Part shown: piece by piece, positions 1 through 10,304 of the stretch
How positions within the stretch are numbered: position 1 is the first letter of the stretch
How the letters are laid out: each line of letters opens with the position of its first letter
Assembly (NCBI GenBank): GCA_965240325.2
Contig: OZ251239.1
Coordinates: forward strand, 62,001-126,000
Length of the DNA: 64,000 nucleotides
Reading direction: 5' to 3'
DNA from: Rebecca billardiae RCC1528
Lineage: Eukaryota > Haptophyta
Position numbers and translations under genes: made by a program
The notes under the pieces: generated by a model
What the model saw: the letters and a program-made list of their open reading frames with translations, nothing else
Told to the model about the DNA's origin: nothing
The model's database searches: none

Positions 1-520
1 GCGCCGAGGCCATGTTCAATGAGGGCAAGCACGTGAACAAGAACGGCGAGCAGCGCAGCTTTCTCTACAACGAGGCGCCGTCCATCGAGTACGTGCCGGT
101 GGCGGATGAGGACGAGCAGTACCGCGTGCGCGTGCGCGCCATCGTGTTCGAGCCGCGCTCGCGCCTGATGGCGGGCCACATCCTGGAGGGCATCAAGACG
201 GCGCCGCTCGGCTTTGCGCCCATCGTGGGCACGCTCCCGACGGTGGACGAGGTCGACCTGAACATCCCGATCGCGCGCCGCCACTCGCTGATGGCGTTCT
301 ACGACGTGGACGGCGAGGCGTTCGGCATCTTCGGCGACGACCTCAAGTTCTACATCAAGGCCATCGAGGCGCTGGCGGTTCAGGCTGGCGCCAGCGTGCT
401 GCAGATCGTGCGCACGCCGATCGAGACGCAGATATGCACTTTGGCGGAGACATCGTGCTGGCCTGCAAGGTGACGACGGCGATCCGTGCTGAGCTGGGCG
501 TGGCGATCACGGGCATGTGA
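1..520 (+). CDS. Partial unknown protein, 3' end; possible frameshift near the end
   Basis: An open frame enters from the left edge (codons before the ATG at 12 are also open) and stops at 473. The protein is compositionally normal, unlike most frames here, with segments such as YRVRVRAIVFEPRSRLMAGH and EAFGIFGDDLKFYIKAIEAL. I do not recognise the family. Just before the stop a second frame (434-520) reads MHFGGDIVLACKVTTAIRAE and then LGVAITGM. This resembles the phosphopantetheine-site helix of acyl or peptidyl carrier domains (GGDS..A..V...I...LGV), but the serine is not present. The two frames may belong to one gene joined by an indel or a missed intron. The coding call is moderate; the carrier resemblance is weak inference. 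Confidence 0.4.
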
Positions 521-976
521 GACGGCTGGCAAGACTGTGTGCGGGTGGGTGGGAAGGGGGTCGAGCACGGGTGGGTGGGAAGGGGTTCTGGTGGGCACGT
601 GGGCCCGCAGTCGGTGATAGGCCCCGCATGCACCGCCGAAGCGGTGTGCGTGTTGCAGCACGCACGGCCGATGCTGCAGCATAGTGACTGCGTGATCGCG
701 GATAGAATACGACGTCAAGTATGATTTTTAGGGCGCGTGCCGCGCATAGACCGAATGGTGCACAGCCGGCGTGCACTAGCCTGGGGCTGGCAGGCGTCGT
801 CCAGGCGGGAATGAATAAGTCATTATTCGCGCAGTTATTATTTCAGCTCCGCGGTTGATCCTTGACGATTTTCCAAGCTCGGAGTCGGAGGATCAGCAAC
901 ATCATCCTCAAGCGTTCTGCGACCTAGGAATCTAGGATCAGCGCAACATCGTCAAACGTGCTGAGACCTAGGTAGC
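521..976. other. Non-coding stretch, nothing recognised
   Basis: Short G-rich direct repeats (GGGTGGGAAGGGG, twice near 548-588) and a repeated 'aggatcagc/aggatcagcgcaacatcgtc' pair near 887-950. No gene signal. Confidence 0.4.
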
Positions 977-1780
977 TTATATGTACGTTTGTTGCTCTGC
1001 TGTGTGCCAACCTAGGCAACCTCGACATTTCTCGACATTCCTCGGATCGTACACGACGAGCTTGGCAGCGCCGGGGATGGCCAGCACAGCGTGCAGCTGA
1101 GCTCGCGTGCAGTCATGCGCCTCGTCGAGCAGCACCAGATCGAAGCGCGTGTCGCGTTTGGCGTAGTCGAGTTGGTACAGCTTGAAGAGCACAGCATGCG
1201 TCCGTGCGGCATGTGAGCTGGGGTCCGCCTGGCGCTCCCACATGCGGCGCGCCGAGGCAAGAACAGCGCCGCGGCACCGGGCAAGCGCGGGCAGGTGCGC
1301 GTCGCAGAGGTGCGCGTCGGCCGATGATAGAAACGCACGCAGCGTCGCGCGCACGTCCGTCAAGCTGTCGTCGTCCGGCGCGTCACACGGAAGCACAGCC
1401 ACCTGGTCGGCGATGTGGCCGCCGTGCAGGGCATGCGTCGCCTCGAAAGCCAGAGCGTCGAGCGTGCACACGCGCACGTGCGCCATCGCGGAGCACAGCT
1501 CAGTCTGCTCCGCTGCCGCGCTGCGATTGAACGTCACGAGAACGGTGCGCAGGTGCGGTCGCGCCGCAGCGAACGCGCGCAGCGCGTGTGACTTGCCGGC
1601 ACCTGCAACGGCGAGAATCTTCATCACATCACCGCGCTGCAGGGCGGTGTGCACGATAGCCTCGAGGCTGCCGGGTGGATCGTGGCGAACGAGAGCATGC
1701 AGCAGCACGCTCGACGTCGGGCGTGCGAGCGGAGCGGCAGCCAATCGGCGTCGGCGCGGGCGCGCCGGCCCGGGCGCCAT
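977..1780 (-). pseudogene. Truncated UvrD/FBH1-like superfamily 1 helicase
   Basis: The minus-strand frame is open from 1969, but its first ATG is at 1780, giving 267 aa. It shows the N-terminal half of a superfamily 1 DNA helicase: a P-loop ILAVAGAGKSHALRAFAA, motif Ia-like VLVTFNRSAAAEQ, a segment like motif Ib, the DEAH-like Walker B VLLLDEAHDCTRAQ and a motif III-like LVVYDPRN. This order is typical of UvrD helicases close to FBH1. The frame stops about 20 residues after motif III, so motifs IV-VI and the whole second RecA-like domain are absent. The ending falls in a short direct repeat (ctcgacatt). It cannot unwind DNA as it stands, and I read it as a gene fragment. An intron leading to more exons beyond 977 is possible, but none was seen. 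Confidence 0.6.
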
Positions 1781-2375
1781 GCAGTAGCCTGCGGTTGGCG
1801 CGTTCAGCTGAGCCAAATCGAAGCGGCGGGCGTGAGGTGGGTTCCGGTGACCAAGGTGGTTCCCCCACGTCGCGATGAGCACGCTCGCCACCGGACTTTG
1901 CCGAGGTTGTCGAGGTTGCCGAGGTGTCGACGTTGGCGAAAACGTAGCAACCGACCCATCCGACCTCAAAGGTATTGCGTCTGCTAACCCGCTCAGAATG
2001 ATATGTCATATGCGTATGTTCAGCATACGGATATGATGCGTTTTCAAATACTGCAGCATACCAGACCAAGTACGCCTGATGAGTACGCACGGGTGAAGAG
2101 AGTAAAATGTGGGCAGCAACCTACAAACCCATGAAGCCGCCAAGTGGTAGTCATTGATGAGGTTGGACGCGCGGTTGCGACCCCGTAGTCCTCGGCGTCT
2201 CCGCTTCGGGCCGGTTCGGGGTCTCCGGCTACGTCGTGGGTACGCGGCGGGCTTTTCGCCTGCTTTTTGCCTTTTGCATTTTAAAGTACGACCTCGGCCG
2301 TAGCTTGCGCCGTGTGTGGGGCGAGGAGGCCTGTGCGTGTGCCTCATCACCGCGGTGCGCCCCGACGCGGGCAGC
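1781..2375. other. Intergenic region
   Basis: No convincing gene. Sequence from about 1970 to 2150 is less GC-rich than its surroundings and may hold promoters of the flanking divergent genes. Confidence 0.35.
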
Positions 2376-3035
2376 ATGGCGGCCTTGCCCGACATCGATG
2401 CCGCGGAGGCGACGCTGGGGAGCGAGCTCATGGCGGCCGTCTCGAACCTCCGGGTCATGAACGCGGAGCACACGCGCACCATCTTCTCGGGCACGTGCTC
2501 TGCGCGCGGCGCCGCGCGCGCGCGACGCTCGCGGCCGGGGGCGCTGTGCGCCGGCGCGCTGAGCTTCGGCCGCTGCGCGCACCGTGGGCGCGCCGCGCGC
2601 CGCGCAGGGAACGCGCAGATGATCGACATCGCGATGCGCAAGTTCGTCGAGTCCGCGGACAAGGCGCGCCCCAAGCTCGTCGAGGCGGCGGAGGCGCGCG
2701 ACTACTCGCAGCTGCACCTGCTCTCGCACCGCTTGAAAGGCGCGTCCGGGTACATCTCGGGGGACCGCGTGCGCTGCCTCGCGCTGCTGCTGCAGCGCAC
2801 GGCGGACGCGCTCATCCCCGACGACGCCCGCCACCCCGCCGCCGAGGAGCTCGCCTCCTTCGCCTCCACCACGCCCAGAGAAAAGGGGGCGGAGGGCGAG
2901 GAGGGCGAGGAGGCGGGCGAGTTTGACACCATCCCCGAGGTCGAGCCCACGGCCGAGGCGGCGGCGGCGCTGCTCGTGGTGCTGCTCCGCTTCCTGGGCG
3001 AGCTGCTCGAGGAGATCAGCAGGCAACTCGCCTAG
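2376..3035 (+). CDS. Histidine-containing phosphotransfer (HPt) protein
   Basis: 219 aa from the ATG at 2376 (MAALPDIDAAEATLGSEL). Residues about 85-145 form an HPt domain: FVESADKARPKLVEAAEARD, then LLSHRLKGASGYISGDRV. His118 in the SHRLKGAS motif is the expected phosphorylated residue. HPt proteins carry phosphate between hybrid histidine kinases and response regulators in multistep phosphorelays, in cytosol or nucleus. The C-terminus is acidic (EGEEGEEAGEFDTIPEVEP) and ends in a hydrophobic amphipathic helix (ALLVVLLRFLGELLEEI), unusual for a small HPt protein. Residues about 41-80 are Arg/Ala-rich and look like translated intron, but no phase-compatible GT-AG pair was found. No partner kinase is in the window. 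Confidence 0.7.
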   Translation: MAALPDIDAAEATLGSELMAAVSNLRVMNAEHTRTIFSGTCSARGAARARRSRPGALCAGALSFGRCAHRGRAARRAGNAQMIDIAMRKFVESADKARPKLVEAAEARDYSQLHLLSHRLKGASGYISGDRVRCLALLLQRTADALIPDDARHPAAEELASFASTTPREKGAEGEEGEEAGEFDTIPEVEPTAEAAAALLVVLLRFLGELLEEISRQLA

Positions 3036-3540
3036 ACGCGCCGCGCCTTCGCCCGCCTGAGGCGCACTCACGGCATTTGGCAGCGCACGCGCCGCGCGTG
3101 CGCGCGGCCGGCAACGGCGCCGCGCCCGGTGGCGAGTGGCGCATGCAGCGCGAGGGCGGAGGGGGCATGCCCGCGCGGAGGGCCTCGTGCGGGAGCGGGC
3201 AGCGGCTCGGCGCTCGCCCTCGCGTCGGGGCGCTGCCGCGTGGCAGCGCAGCGCACGCGGCCGGGCGGCGACCTGGCAGCCCCGCCGTGTCGGCTCCGTG
3301 CCGGGGCGGCCAACAGTGCTGAGTGCAGCTGCCCCGTGCCCGGGTCGGAGCCCCCGACTGATGCCTGCGGCCGGTTACCAGGCCTTCGCAGGGTGTCCGG
3401 CTGGGCTGCCAGCTCACAGCCAGGGCGCGAGCGAGGCGCGGCGCGCACGGCGCAGCCTGCAGGCGCGTCCGTGCGCTGGTGTCGCGCCAGCATCGGCGTT
3501 CAGTGCGGCGGGCCGTCAGTTCACAGTTGCTGTTGTCACT

Positions 3541-3598
3541 CACGTGATCAAGACGTCATCGTCATCGACAGTCAAACCTTCGACGACGATGACGTCTT
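3541..3598. promoter_or_regulatory. Palindromic ACGT-core element with adjacent G-box
   Basis: CACGTG at 3541-3546 is followed by a 14-bp perfect inverted repeat: AAGACGTCATCGTC at 3550-3563 and its reverse complement at 3585-3598. Each arm carries a CRE-like GACGTCAT/ATGACGTC, a typical bZIP target. It sits 55 bp upstream of the ATG at 3653, in a normal promoter position. The function is inferred. Confidence 0.45.
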
Positions 3599-3652
3599 TC
3601 CACTCTTTTGCTAATCAACCAGAGCTCGTCTCAGGCGCGCGCGGAATGAAGC

Positions 3653-4105
3653 ATGGCGGACGGCCGCGCCGGTGAGGAGGAGGAGGAGGAGGAGGAGGAG
3701 GAGGCCCTTAAGCTGGGCGCGGTCTTCCGCGGGGTGTGCGCGGCCGAGTTGGGCGCGCTGGAGCTCGAGCCCACCATCGACCCGGCGCACTCCCCCGCGC
3801 CGGGGCCCACGCGCCGCTCGGCCGCGCGCTGCGCCCGGCGCACTGCGGCCTCACACGCGTTCTTCTACGACAGGGCGCGCGCGGCGGCGGCGCGGGGGCG
3901 CGCGCCGAGCGCGCCGCACCTCGCGCTCGCCGCCGACGCCGACCACGCCCGCGAGACGGAGCTCATGGCCGCGCTCGGGCTGCCCACCGCGCTCGCGCGC
4001 GGCACGGCGATGACGGAGGACTCGGACGGCGCCGCGTACTGCGTGCTCTCGCGCGCGGAGCCGCCGCGCGCGGGTGGCTGGCCGCAGCTCACGCACGGGG
4101 CGTGA
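3653..4105 (+). CDS. Small acidic-N-terminus protein, unknown, probably first exon
   Basis: The ATG at 3653 opens 150 aa: MADGRAG, then ten glutamates from a GAG/GAG triplet run, then an Ala/Arg-rich body (AFFYDRARAAAA, HARETELMAALGLPTALARG, TAMTEDSDGAAYCVLSRAEP). The stop at 4103-4105 overlaps GTGAGT at 4102-4107, a strong donor, so the frame may continue into an exon further right. A possible continuation (EWWRVLHGDAAVQGGAHHAA) lies in another frame just after it. I do not recognise the family. The palindromic element upstream and the clean start make a real gene likely; its extent is uncertain. Confidence 0.45.
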   Translation: MADGRAGEEEEEEEEEEALKLGAVFRGVCAAELGALELEPTIDPAHSPAPGPTRRSAARCARRTAASHAFFYDRARAAAARGRAPSAPHLALAADADHARETELMAALGLPTALARGTAMTEDSDGAAYCVLSRAEPPRAGGWPQLTHGA

Positions 4106-4748
4106 GTGGTGGCGCGTGCTGCACGGTGACGCGGCGGTCCAGGGTGGCGCGCACCACGCCGCCCTCCTCGCGCGAGGCGGCGGCGCGGAGGCGGCAGCGC
4201 GGGCGCGCCGTCCGCCATCGTCTGCAGCTCCTGACCTGACGGTCAGCCCACGTGAGTCGTGACACGGTCACACAGACACACTCAGACACAGCCGCCCGAC
4301 ACTCGGCCGTGGCGGCCTCTTTGGGCTGCAGGGCGGGCAGCCACTCCACAGCCACGGGCGATCCCGGCGTGCGCGGGCTCGAGGTACTCCAGGCCGATTT
4401 GGCCCAGCCGCGCCTCGAGCGAGGCGACCCGTCTCAGCGCCTCCGACAAGACCTGACTGTGAAGACGACGTTGAGCGGCTTTGGAGGTTCTCCGATCGAT
4501 CGACCGTCGTCGGTCCAGAAAGTTGCAGGGACACTTCCTTCTCGCGTTTCGAGGGAGGGCCGTCCGCAGAACAGCCGTCAGCACCGCACGCCCCGGCCTT
4601 CTCGCCACTACACGCGCGTGTGCGCCACCCCGCCGCGACCAACGCGCGCGATTCTTTCGGACGAGGCCCTCCCGCTCGGCGCGCGCGCCAGCTGTTGGCC
4701 CCGTTGAGGCGCAGTACAGCCAGCGTCCTCCGCGCGCCGGTGGCAAGG
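4106..4748. other. Intergenic; possible antisense exon
   Basis: Contains short coding-like minus-strand text around 4390-4480 (SEALRRVASLEARLGQIGLE) and 4310-4355 (MAVEWLPALQPKEAA) in different frames. It could be an exon pair of an antisense gene, but no splice solution was found. Confidence 0.25.
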
Positions 4749-7700
4749 ATGCGCGCCGCCGCCGCGAGCGCGCTCTCGCCGAGCACCGTCGAGGCGATCG
4801 AGGCGGCGGCCCGGCGCGGCGACGCGCGCACGGGCCGGTTGTTCAAGCGCGCGCGCGCGCAGCTCGTCATCCGCCGGCGCTGGCAGCCGCGCTTCTTTGC
4901 GCTCGTGCCGGCGGGCGCGCTCGCGCTCGAGGCGGCGGCCGACGCGCTGCGCGGCCGGCAGGCGCCGTGCGCGGTGCTGCTGTACTGGCACTCGCGCGCG
5001 GACTACATGGGGCGGAAGAAGGCGCCCAAGGTCGTCCTCCTCGACGAGGCCGCCGCCGTCGGCGAGGCGCAGGTCGACGGGCAGGGCGCGCGCGCGTTTG
5101 CGCTGCACGCGGACGGCCACACGCTGCTGCTGCGCGCGCACAGCGACAGCGAGGCGGCGGCGTGGCGCCGCGCGCTCTCGAGGGCCGCGTGGCCCGACGA
5201 GGCGGACGTCCTCGTGCACGCCTCGACCGACCGCACCCACGCGCCGCGCCGCACCGCCCAGATCGTCTCGGCGTCGCCGTCGCCCAAGCCGGCCAGGCCG
5301 GACGGGGCGCGCGCGCACTGGCCCGCGGGGCAGGGCGGCGCGGCGCCGGCAGCGCAGCCGGCGCAGCCGGCCGCGCAGCCCGTGGCCGCGCTCGACGACG
5401 CGCCGCCCCCGCCCACGGCCGCGCCGCCGCCGCCGCCGCCCGCGCCAGCACACGGCAGCGCGGTGCCGCCACCCGCGCCCGCCGCCCCGCCTCCGGCGGC
5501 GGCGGCGGCGGGCGCGAGCGTCGAGATGGCGCGTTCCGAGGCGCCCCGCGCGCCGGAAGAGGGCGCCGCGCCCAGTGCGGCCGGCCAAGCCGCGCACGCA
5601 GCAGTCGCACCGCCACAGCTGCGGCAGCCGCAGCCGCCACCTCAGCCGCAGCCGCAGCCGCCGACACAGCCGCAGCCGCAGCCGGCTGGGGCGGGCGAGG
5701 CACGCGAGGCGCAGGGGGCCGCGCAGCAACCACCGCCGCACCAGCCGCACCAGCCTGAGCCGGAGCCGCAGTCCGAGCCCGAGGCGGCACCCGCGGATGC
5801 GCCCACGCCGGCACCTACAGCGCAGCACCGCGGCTCTGAGGCGGAGGCGGAGGCGGAGGCGGAGGCGGAGGCGGAGGCGGAGGCGGAGGCGGAGGCGGAG
5901 GCGGAGGCGGAGGCGGAGGCGGAGGCGGAGGCGGTGGCGGAGGCGGCGGCGGCGGCGGAGGCGGAGGCGGCGGCGGAGGCGGAGGCGGAGATGGAGGCGG
6001 AGGCGCACGCGCACGCGCAGGCGGCAATGGCACAGCCGGAGGGTGCGGAGCAGCCGCAGCAGCAGCAGCAGCCGCCGCCGCCGCCGCCGCAGCAGCAGAC
6101 GCAGCAGCAGACGCAGCAGCAGCCGCCGCAGCAGCAGCAGCAGCAGCAGCCGCCGCCGCAGCAGCAGACGCCGCAGCAGCAGACGCAGCAGCAGCAGCCG
6201 CCGCCGCAGCCGCCGCAGGAGCAGCAGCAGCAGCAGACGCAGCAGCAGACGCAGCAGCAGCAGCAGCAGCCGGCGCAGGAGCAGCCGCAGCAGCAGGCGG
6301 GCGCGGAGCTCGGCGAGGACCGGCCGAGCGCGGCGGCGCTGCGCGCGGACGGCACGCCGCCGGCGCGCGCCGCAGTCGGCGCGCCGCCGCTGCTCGCGCC
6401 CGCGCCGCCGCCGCCCGCCAAGCCGCAGACGCCGACCGTCGGCGGCGGGCTGGGCGCGAGCGCGCCGGAGCAGCCGGGCGCGGACGCGACGCCGCCGCCG
6501 CCCGACCCGGCGCGGCGGCGCGGCGGCAAGCTCGACACGAGCGCGTGGGAGCGCGGCGGGCGCGGGCCCGCGGACGCGCCCGCGGCCGAGCGCGTGCGCA
6601 CGCCCTCGCTGATGACGGGCCGCAAGCGCTCGGCGGACGCGTCGACGCTGCACACGGTGGGCGCGGGGCTCGGCGGGCTGGACGAGCTGCGCGGCACGCT
6701 CGGGCCGAGCGCGGTGCGCTTCGCCCTCGTCCGTCTCGAGCTCGGCTCCGGCGCGTTCGCCCAGTCCAAGCTGCTGTTCCTGCACTGGGTGGGCGAACAG
6801 GTGTCCGCGCTCGTGCGCGCGCGGCTGACGGCGCATAAGTTTTCGATCCGTCAGGCGCTGGGCGTGGAGTGCCACGCGGACGTGAGCCTGGAGCGCGCGG
6901 AGGCGGCGTCGTCGGAGCAGCTGCTGCCGCGCGTGGCGCACCTCTTCGCCGCCTCGCCCTCCGACCTCGCCGGCACCGTCGCCTCGCTCAAACAGGCGTA
7001 CGCGGACATGCTCAGGCGGGCGGCCGTCGAGCGCGGCCGCGGCCGCGGCGCCGGCCGCGCGACAGCCAAGGAGCTGGGCAGGTGTGCGCGTGGTGTGCGC
7101 GTGGTGTGTGCGCGTGGTGTGTGCGCGTGGTGTGCGCGTGGTGTGCGCGTGGTGTGCGCGTGGTGTGTGCGCGTGGTGTGTGCGCGTGATGTGCGCGTGG
7201 TGTGCGCGTGGTGTGTGCGTGGTGTGTGCGCAGGCGTCACACACACACACACACGCGCACGCACGCGCCGCGCAACGCCTCACCGCCGCCGCCCCCTCCA
7301 CCGCCCCCCCGCCTCCGCCGCCTCCGCCGCCTCCCAGCCGCATCTCCGCAGCCAAGGCGCTCGGCTTTGTGCGCGAGCGGCTCGGCCCGTTCAACTGGGC
7401 GCTCTTCCGGCCGGACGGCGCCAAGCTGCTGCTCGAGGACGCGGGCTCCATGTCCCTGCCCGAGCTGTGCCGCGCGCTGCAGGCGCTGCAGCCGCCGGAC
7501 GAGGAGCAGGAGGCGCAGCCGCCGCCCTCCGGCGCGGACGCGTCTGCGAGCTCCACGCCGCGCGCCGGCCCCGCGGGCGCGCACTCGGGCCCGCTGTACG
7601 GGCTCGTCCGGATGGGCTTCGGCTCGGGCCAGTTCCGCCGCACCAAGTGGATCGGGCTGTGGTGGTCCGCGCCGCGCGCGTCCGCGATCGCGCGCGGCCG

Positions 7701-8181
7701 CGCGGCGGGCGTGCGCGGCGCGTGCCTCGCGCGCGTCGAGCCCTACTCGCTGTCCGTGCAGGCGTCGACGCTGGACGAGCTCTCGGTCGAGGCGGTGATC
7801 GCGCGCGTGCGCGCCGCCGCGGTGATCGACGGCGACGGCGCGGACACCAAGGCGGGCTCGCGCTCCGCCGCGGCCGCGGACGCCTTCTCAGCGGCGCAGT
7901 TTGAGGAGGCGCTGGCGGAGGAGCTCGCCGCCTCCTCCGCCTTCTTCGGCGAGGCGGGCGGCGCGGCGGGCGGCGGCGGCGCGGGCGGCTCCGACGAGGA
8001 GCGGCTGCGCGCCACGCCGCCCGAGCAGGTGGCGGCGGCCGTCGGGCGCGGCGAGTACAACTGGGCGTGCTTCGCGCTCGAGGTGGACGGCAGCAGCGCA
8101 GCGCGGCGCGGCGGCGGCGCGGACGACGGCGCTGCAGCTGCGGCTGCGGAGGGGCCGGCGCTCCCCGAGGAGTCCGTCTGA
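4749..8181 (+). CDS. PH domain plus two ADF-H domains, cytoskeletal scaffold
   Basis: Two exons, 4749-7081 and 7338-8181, give 1058 aa. The phase fits exactly (donor CAG|GTGTGC, acceptor CTCCCAG). Residues about 25-150 form a PH domain (TGRLFKRARAQLVIRRRWQP, LLYWHSRADYMGRKKAPKVV, ending SEAAAWRRALSRAAW). A low-complexity region follows: Pro-rich, an Glu-Ala run of about 28 dipeptides (5838-6005) and a Gln/Pro tract (6050-6300). Residues about 640-755 match the ADF-homology fold of coactosin/drebrin type (RFALVRLELGSGAFAQSKLL, then FLHWVGEQVSALVRARLTAH). Residues about 778-942 hold a second ADF-H copy (FRPDGAKLLLEDAGS, YGLVRMGFGSGQFRRTKWIG). The last 25 residues resemble the start of a third. 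The likely role is lipid-targeted F-actin binding, which is inference. AATAAA at 8335-8340 may be the poly(A) signal. Confidence 0.65.
7082..7337 (+). repeat. Intron filled with GTGTGCGCGTGG tandem repeats
   Basis: The 256-nt intron of the PH/ADF-H gene starts GTGTGC, runs through about ten imperfect copies of a GTGTGCGCGTGG unit (7082-7232), then an ACAC tract, then a CCGCCT-rich stretch before CCCAG. Confidence 0.6.
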
Positions 8182-8352
8182 GGCCCTGAGCCTGAGGACG
8201 AACAGCAGATCGACGATCATGCAGCAGTCTGTCAGTCTGGCGGGGCTCGGGCACCATGGGAGACGCGTGTCACACGGAGCCGTCGCGTATGATACGCGTA
8301 TGCGCGCGATGTGACTGCTATTATATTATATACAAATAAATATACGACTCTG

Positions 8353-10304
8353 ACCAGGTCGTTCCCCGTGCACTGGGAATCCGCGGTTTCGCCCTATTCA
8401 GAGCGCGAGGCCGCGGCATAGCAACGCAGATTTAGTCTTCCGCTTCGTCTATCAGACCACTTGAACGATCTAATCGAGCTTTCCAATTGAAAATGACGAA
8501 ACTAGATCCATCCATTGGAGAAGCCAAATCCCGAGCGCGGCAAAGCCGTGGAACGCAGTAATCAGCCTCGTCAGCGATAGTCCGCTCACGAAATCGATGC
8601 GCTGGAAATGAGTTCTTCGTGTGCAACCTGGAGGCGGGAGCCCTCCGCCGCGGGTGCGGAGCACCGATTCTGACCCGCCCCCTGCGGCTGCGGCCGGGCA
8701 CGAGTGCGATGCCGCTGGCCCCGGCTGGGGGGCGCGCCCGGGCCAGGGCACTGCGGGCGCGGATGTGCTCGCGGAGCCGGCGTGCGTGGACGGGCTGTTG
8801 CGGGAGAGTATCTGCCGCCCTCCTGCGCCGTGCGACTTGCGCCACGCCTCTTTCGCCTCGGCTCAGGGCAGCGCACACGCGCGCGCCGCCTCCGAAGGCC
8901 AGCCTTGCCTGCGCCGCAGCCGGTCGCGCGCGCGCCGTGCGCGGCGTGGTCGGGAAGGAACGGGGGGTGCTGCCGGGCGAGATGGCGACATCATGTGCGC
9001 ACGCCATGCCGCCGCGCCACGCCTTGCCGAGCGTGTCGCCGGTCCGTTTGCACGCCTCTTCCAGTTGTCACAAATGGTGTCAGGTGTGCCGCACGGCCTC
9101 GCGGTCGTGACCAGCTGGGGGGCGCGCCCGGGCCAGGGCGCTGCGGGCGCGGATGTGCTTGCGGAGCCGGCGTGCGTGGACGGGCTGTTGCGGGAGAGTA
9201 TCTGCCGCCCTCCTGCGCCGCGCGACTTGCGCCACGCCTCTTTCGCCTCGGCTCAGGGCAGCGCGCACGCGCGCGCGCCGCCTCAAGGCCAGCCTTGCCT
9301 GCGCTGCAGCCGACCGCGCGCGCGCCGTGCGCGGCGTGGTCGGGAAGGAACGGGCGCGGCTGCCGGGCGAGATGGCGATATCATGTGCGCACGCCATGCC
9401 GCCCCGCCACGCCTTGCCGAGCGTGTCGCCGGTCCGTTTGCACGCCTCTTCGAGTTGTCACAAATGGTGTGCACGCGGCCTCGCGGTCGTGACCGCCTTG
9501 TCGGGACGATCATTGAGACACAGAACAGTGCCAGACGGGCACGCGGGAAACTCTTACATGAATGTTCATCACTGCGTGGTCATGTAGAAGTGCTGGGTGC
9601 GACGCTTTCCTCGCGCGGATGCACTTTCATCATCTTCTTCGAGCTCAGGTCTGGCTTCAGGCACGACAAGAAAGCAGCACTCGTCAACAGCTGTGCGGAT
9701 CCGTTATCGTGCCCTTTCGCGGCGCCGCGGGGCGGCATGGCGTGCGCACATGATGTCGTCATCTCGCCCGGCAGCACCCCCCGTTCCTTCCCGACCACGC
9801 CGCGCACGGCGCGCGCGCGGTTGGCTGCGGCGCGGCAGTGCTCGGGCCTCGAGGCGGCGCGCGCGTGCGCGCTGCCCTGAGCCGCGGCGAAAAGAGGCGT
9901 GGCGCGAGACGCGCGGCGCAGGAGGGCGCCAGATACTCTCCCGCGACAGCCTGTCCACGCAAGCCGGCTCCGCGAGCACATCCGCGCCCGCAGCGCCGTG
10001 CGGCGTGCCCCGGGCGCGCCCCGCCAACGGCGCTCGGCCGCCTTGCCGCTGCCCGCCTGCCGCCGAGGGCAAAAGGTCAAGATTTGGTCGGCCCTCGCCT
10101 GCCGAGCCGCCACCGGGGGCTCCGCCCTGCCTTCTATCTCGTTGCGGCTCAATTTTGGGATTGCGAGACCAGCTCATCGATTGACGCACATCCGCACCCG
10201 CGAGACCTGAAAATCTTATTCGCGGGTAGCGACGGGTGCGTCCTGCGGCTGTTTTTCTCGTATGTCCAAACCGCGGATTCCCAGTGCAGGGGGAACGACC
10301 TGGT
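8353..10304. mobile_element. Non-autonomous DNA-transposon-like element with 37-bp TIRs
   Basis: The ends are inverted repeats matching at 36 of 37 positions: 8353-8389 (ACCAGGTCGTTCCCCG...) and 10268-10304. Inside are two tandem ~390-bp direct repeats (8723-9113 and 9114-about 9494) and a third, inverted copy (about 9731-10021), so the core can fold back on itself. No transposase-like frame was seen; the open frames are shadows of the repeats. No clear target-site duplication is visible (left flank ...ctctg, right flank aataat...). It is likely an old or unusual foldback or MITE-like element. Confidence 0.6.

Noticed and set aside
4608-7646. 1012-codon minus-strand frame rich in Leu/Arg
   Set aside because: It is the antisense shadow of GC-rich, triplet-repeat exons of the PH/ADF-H gene.
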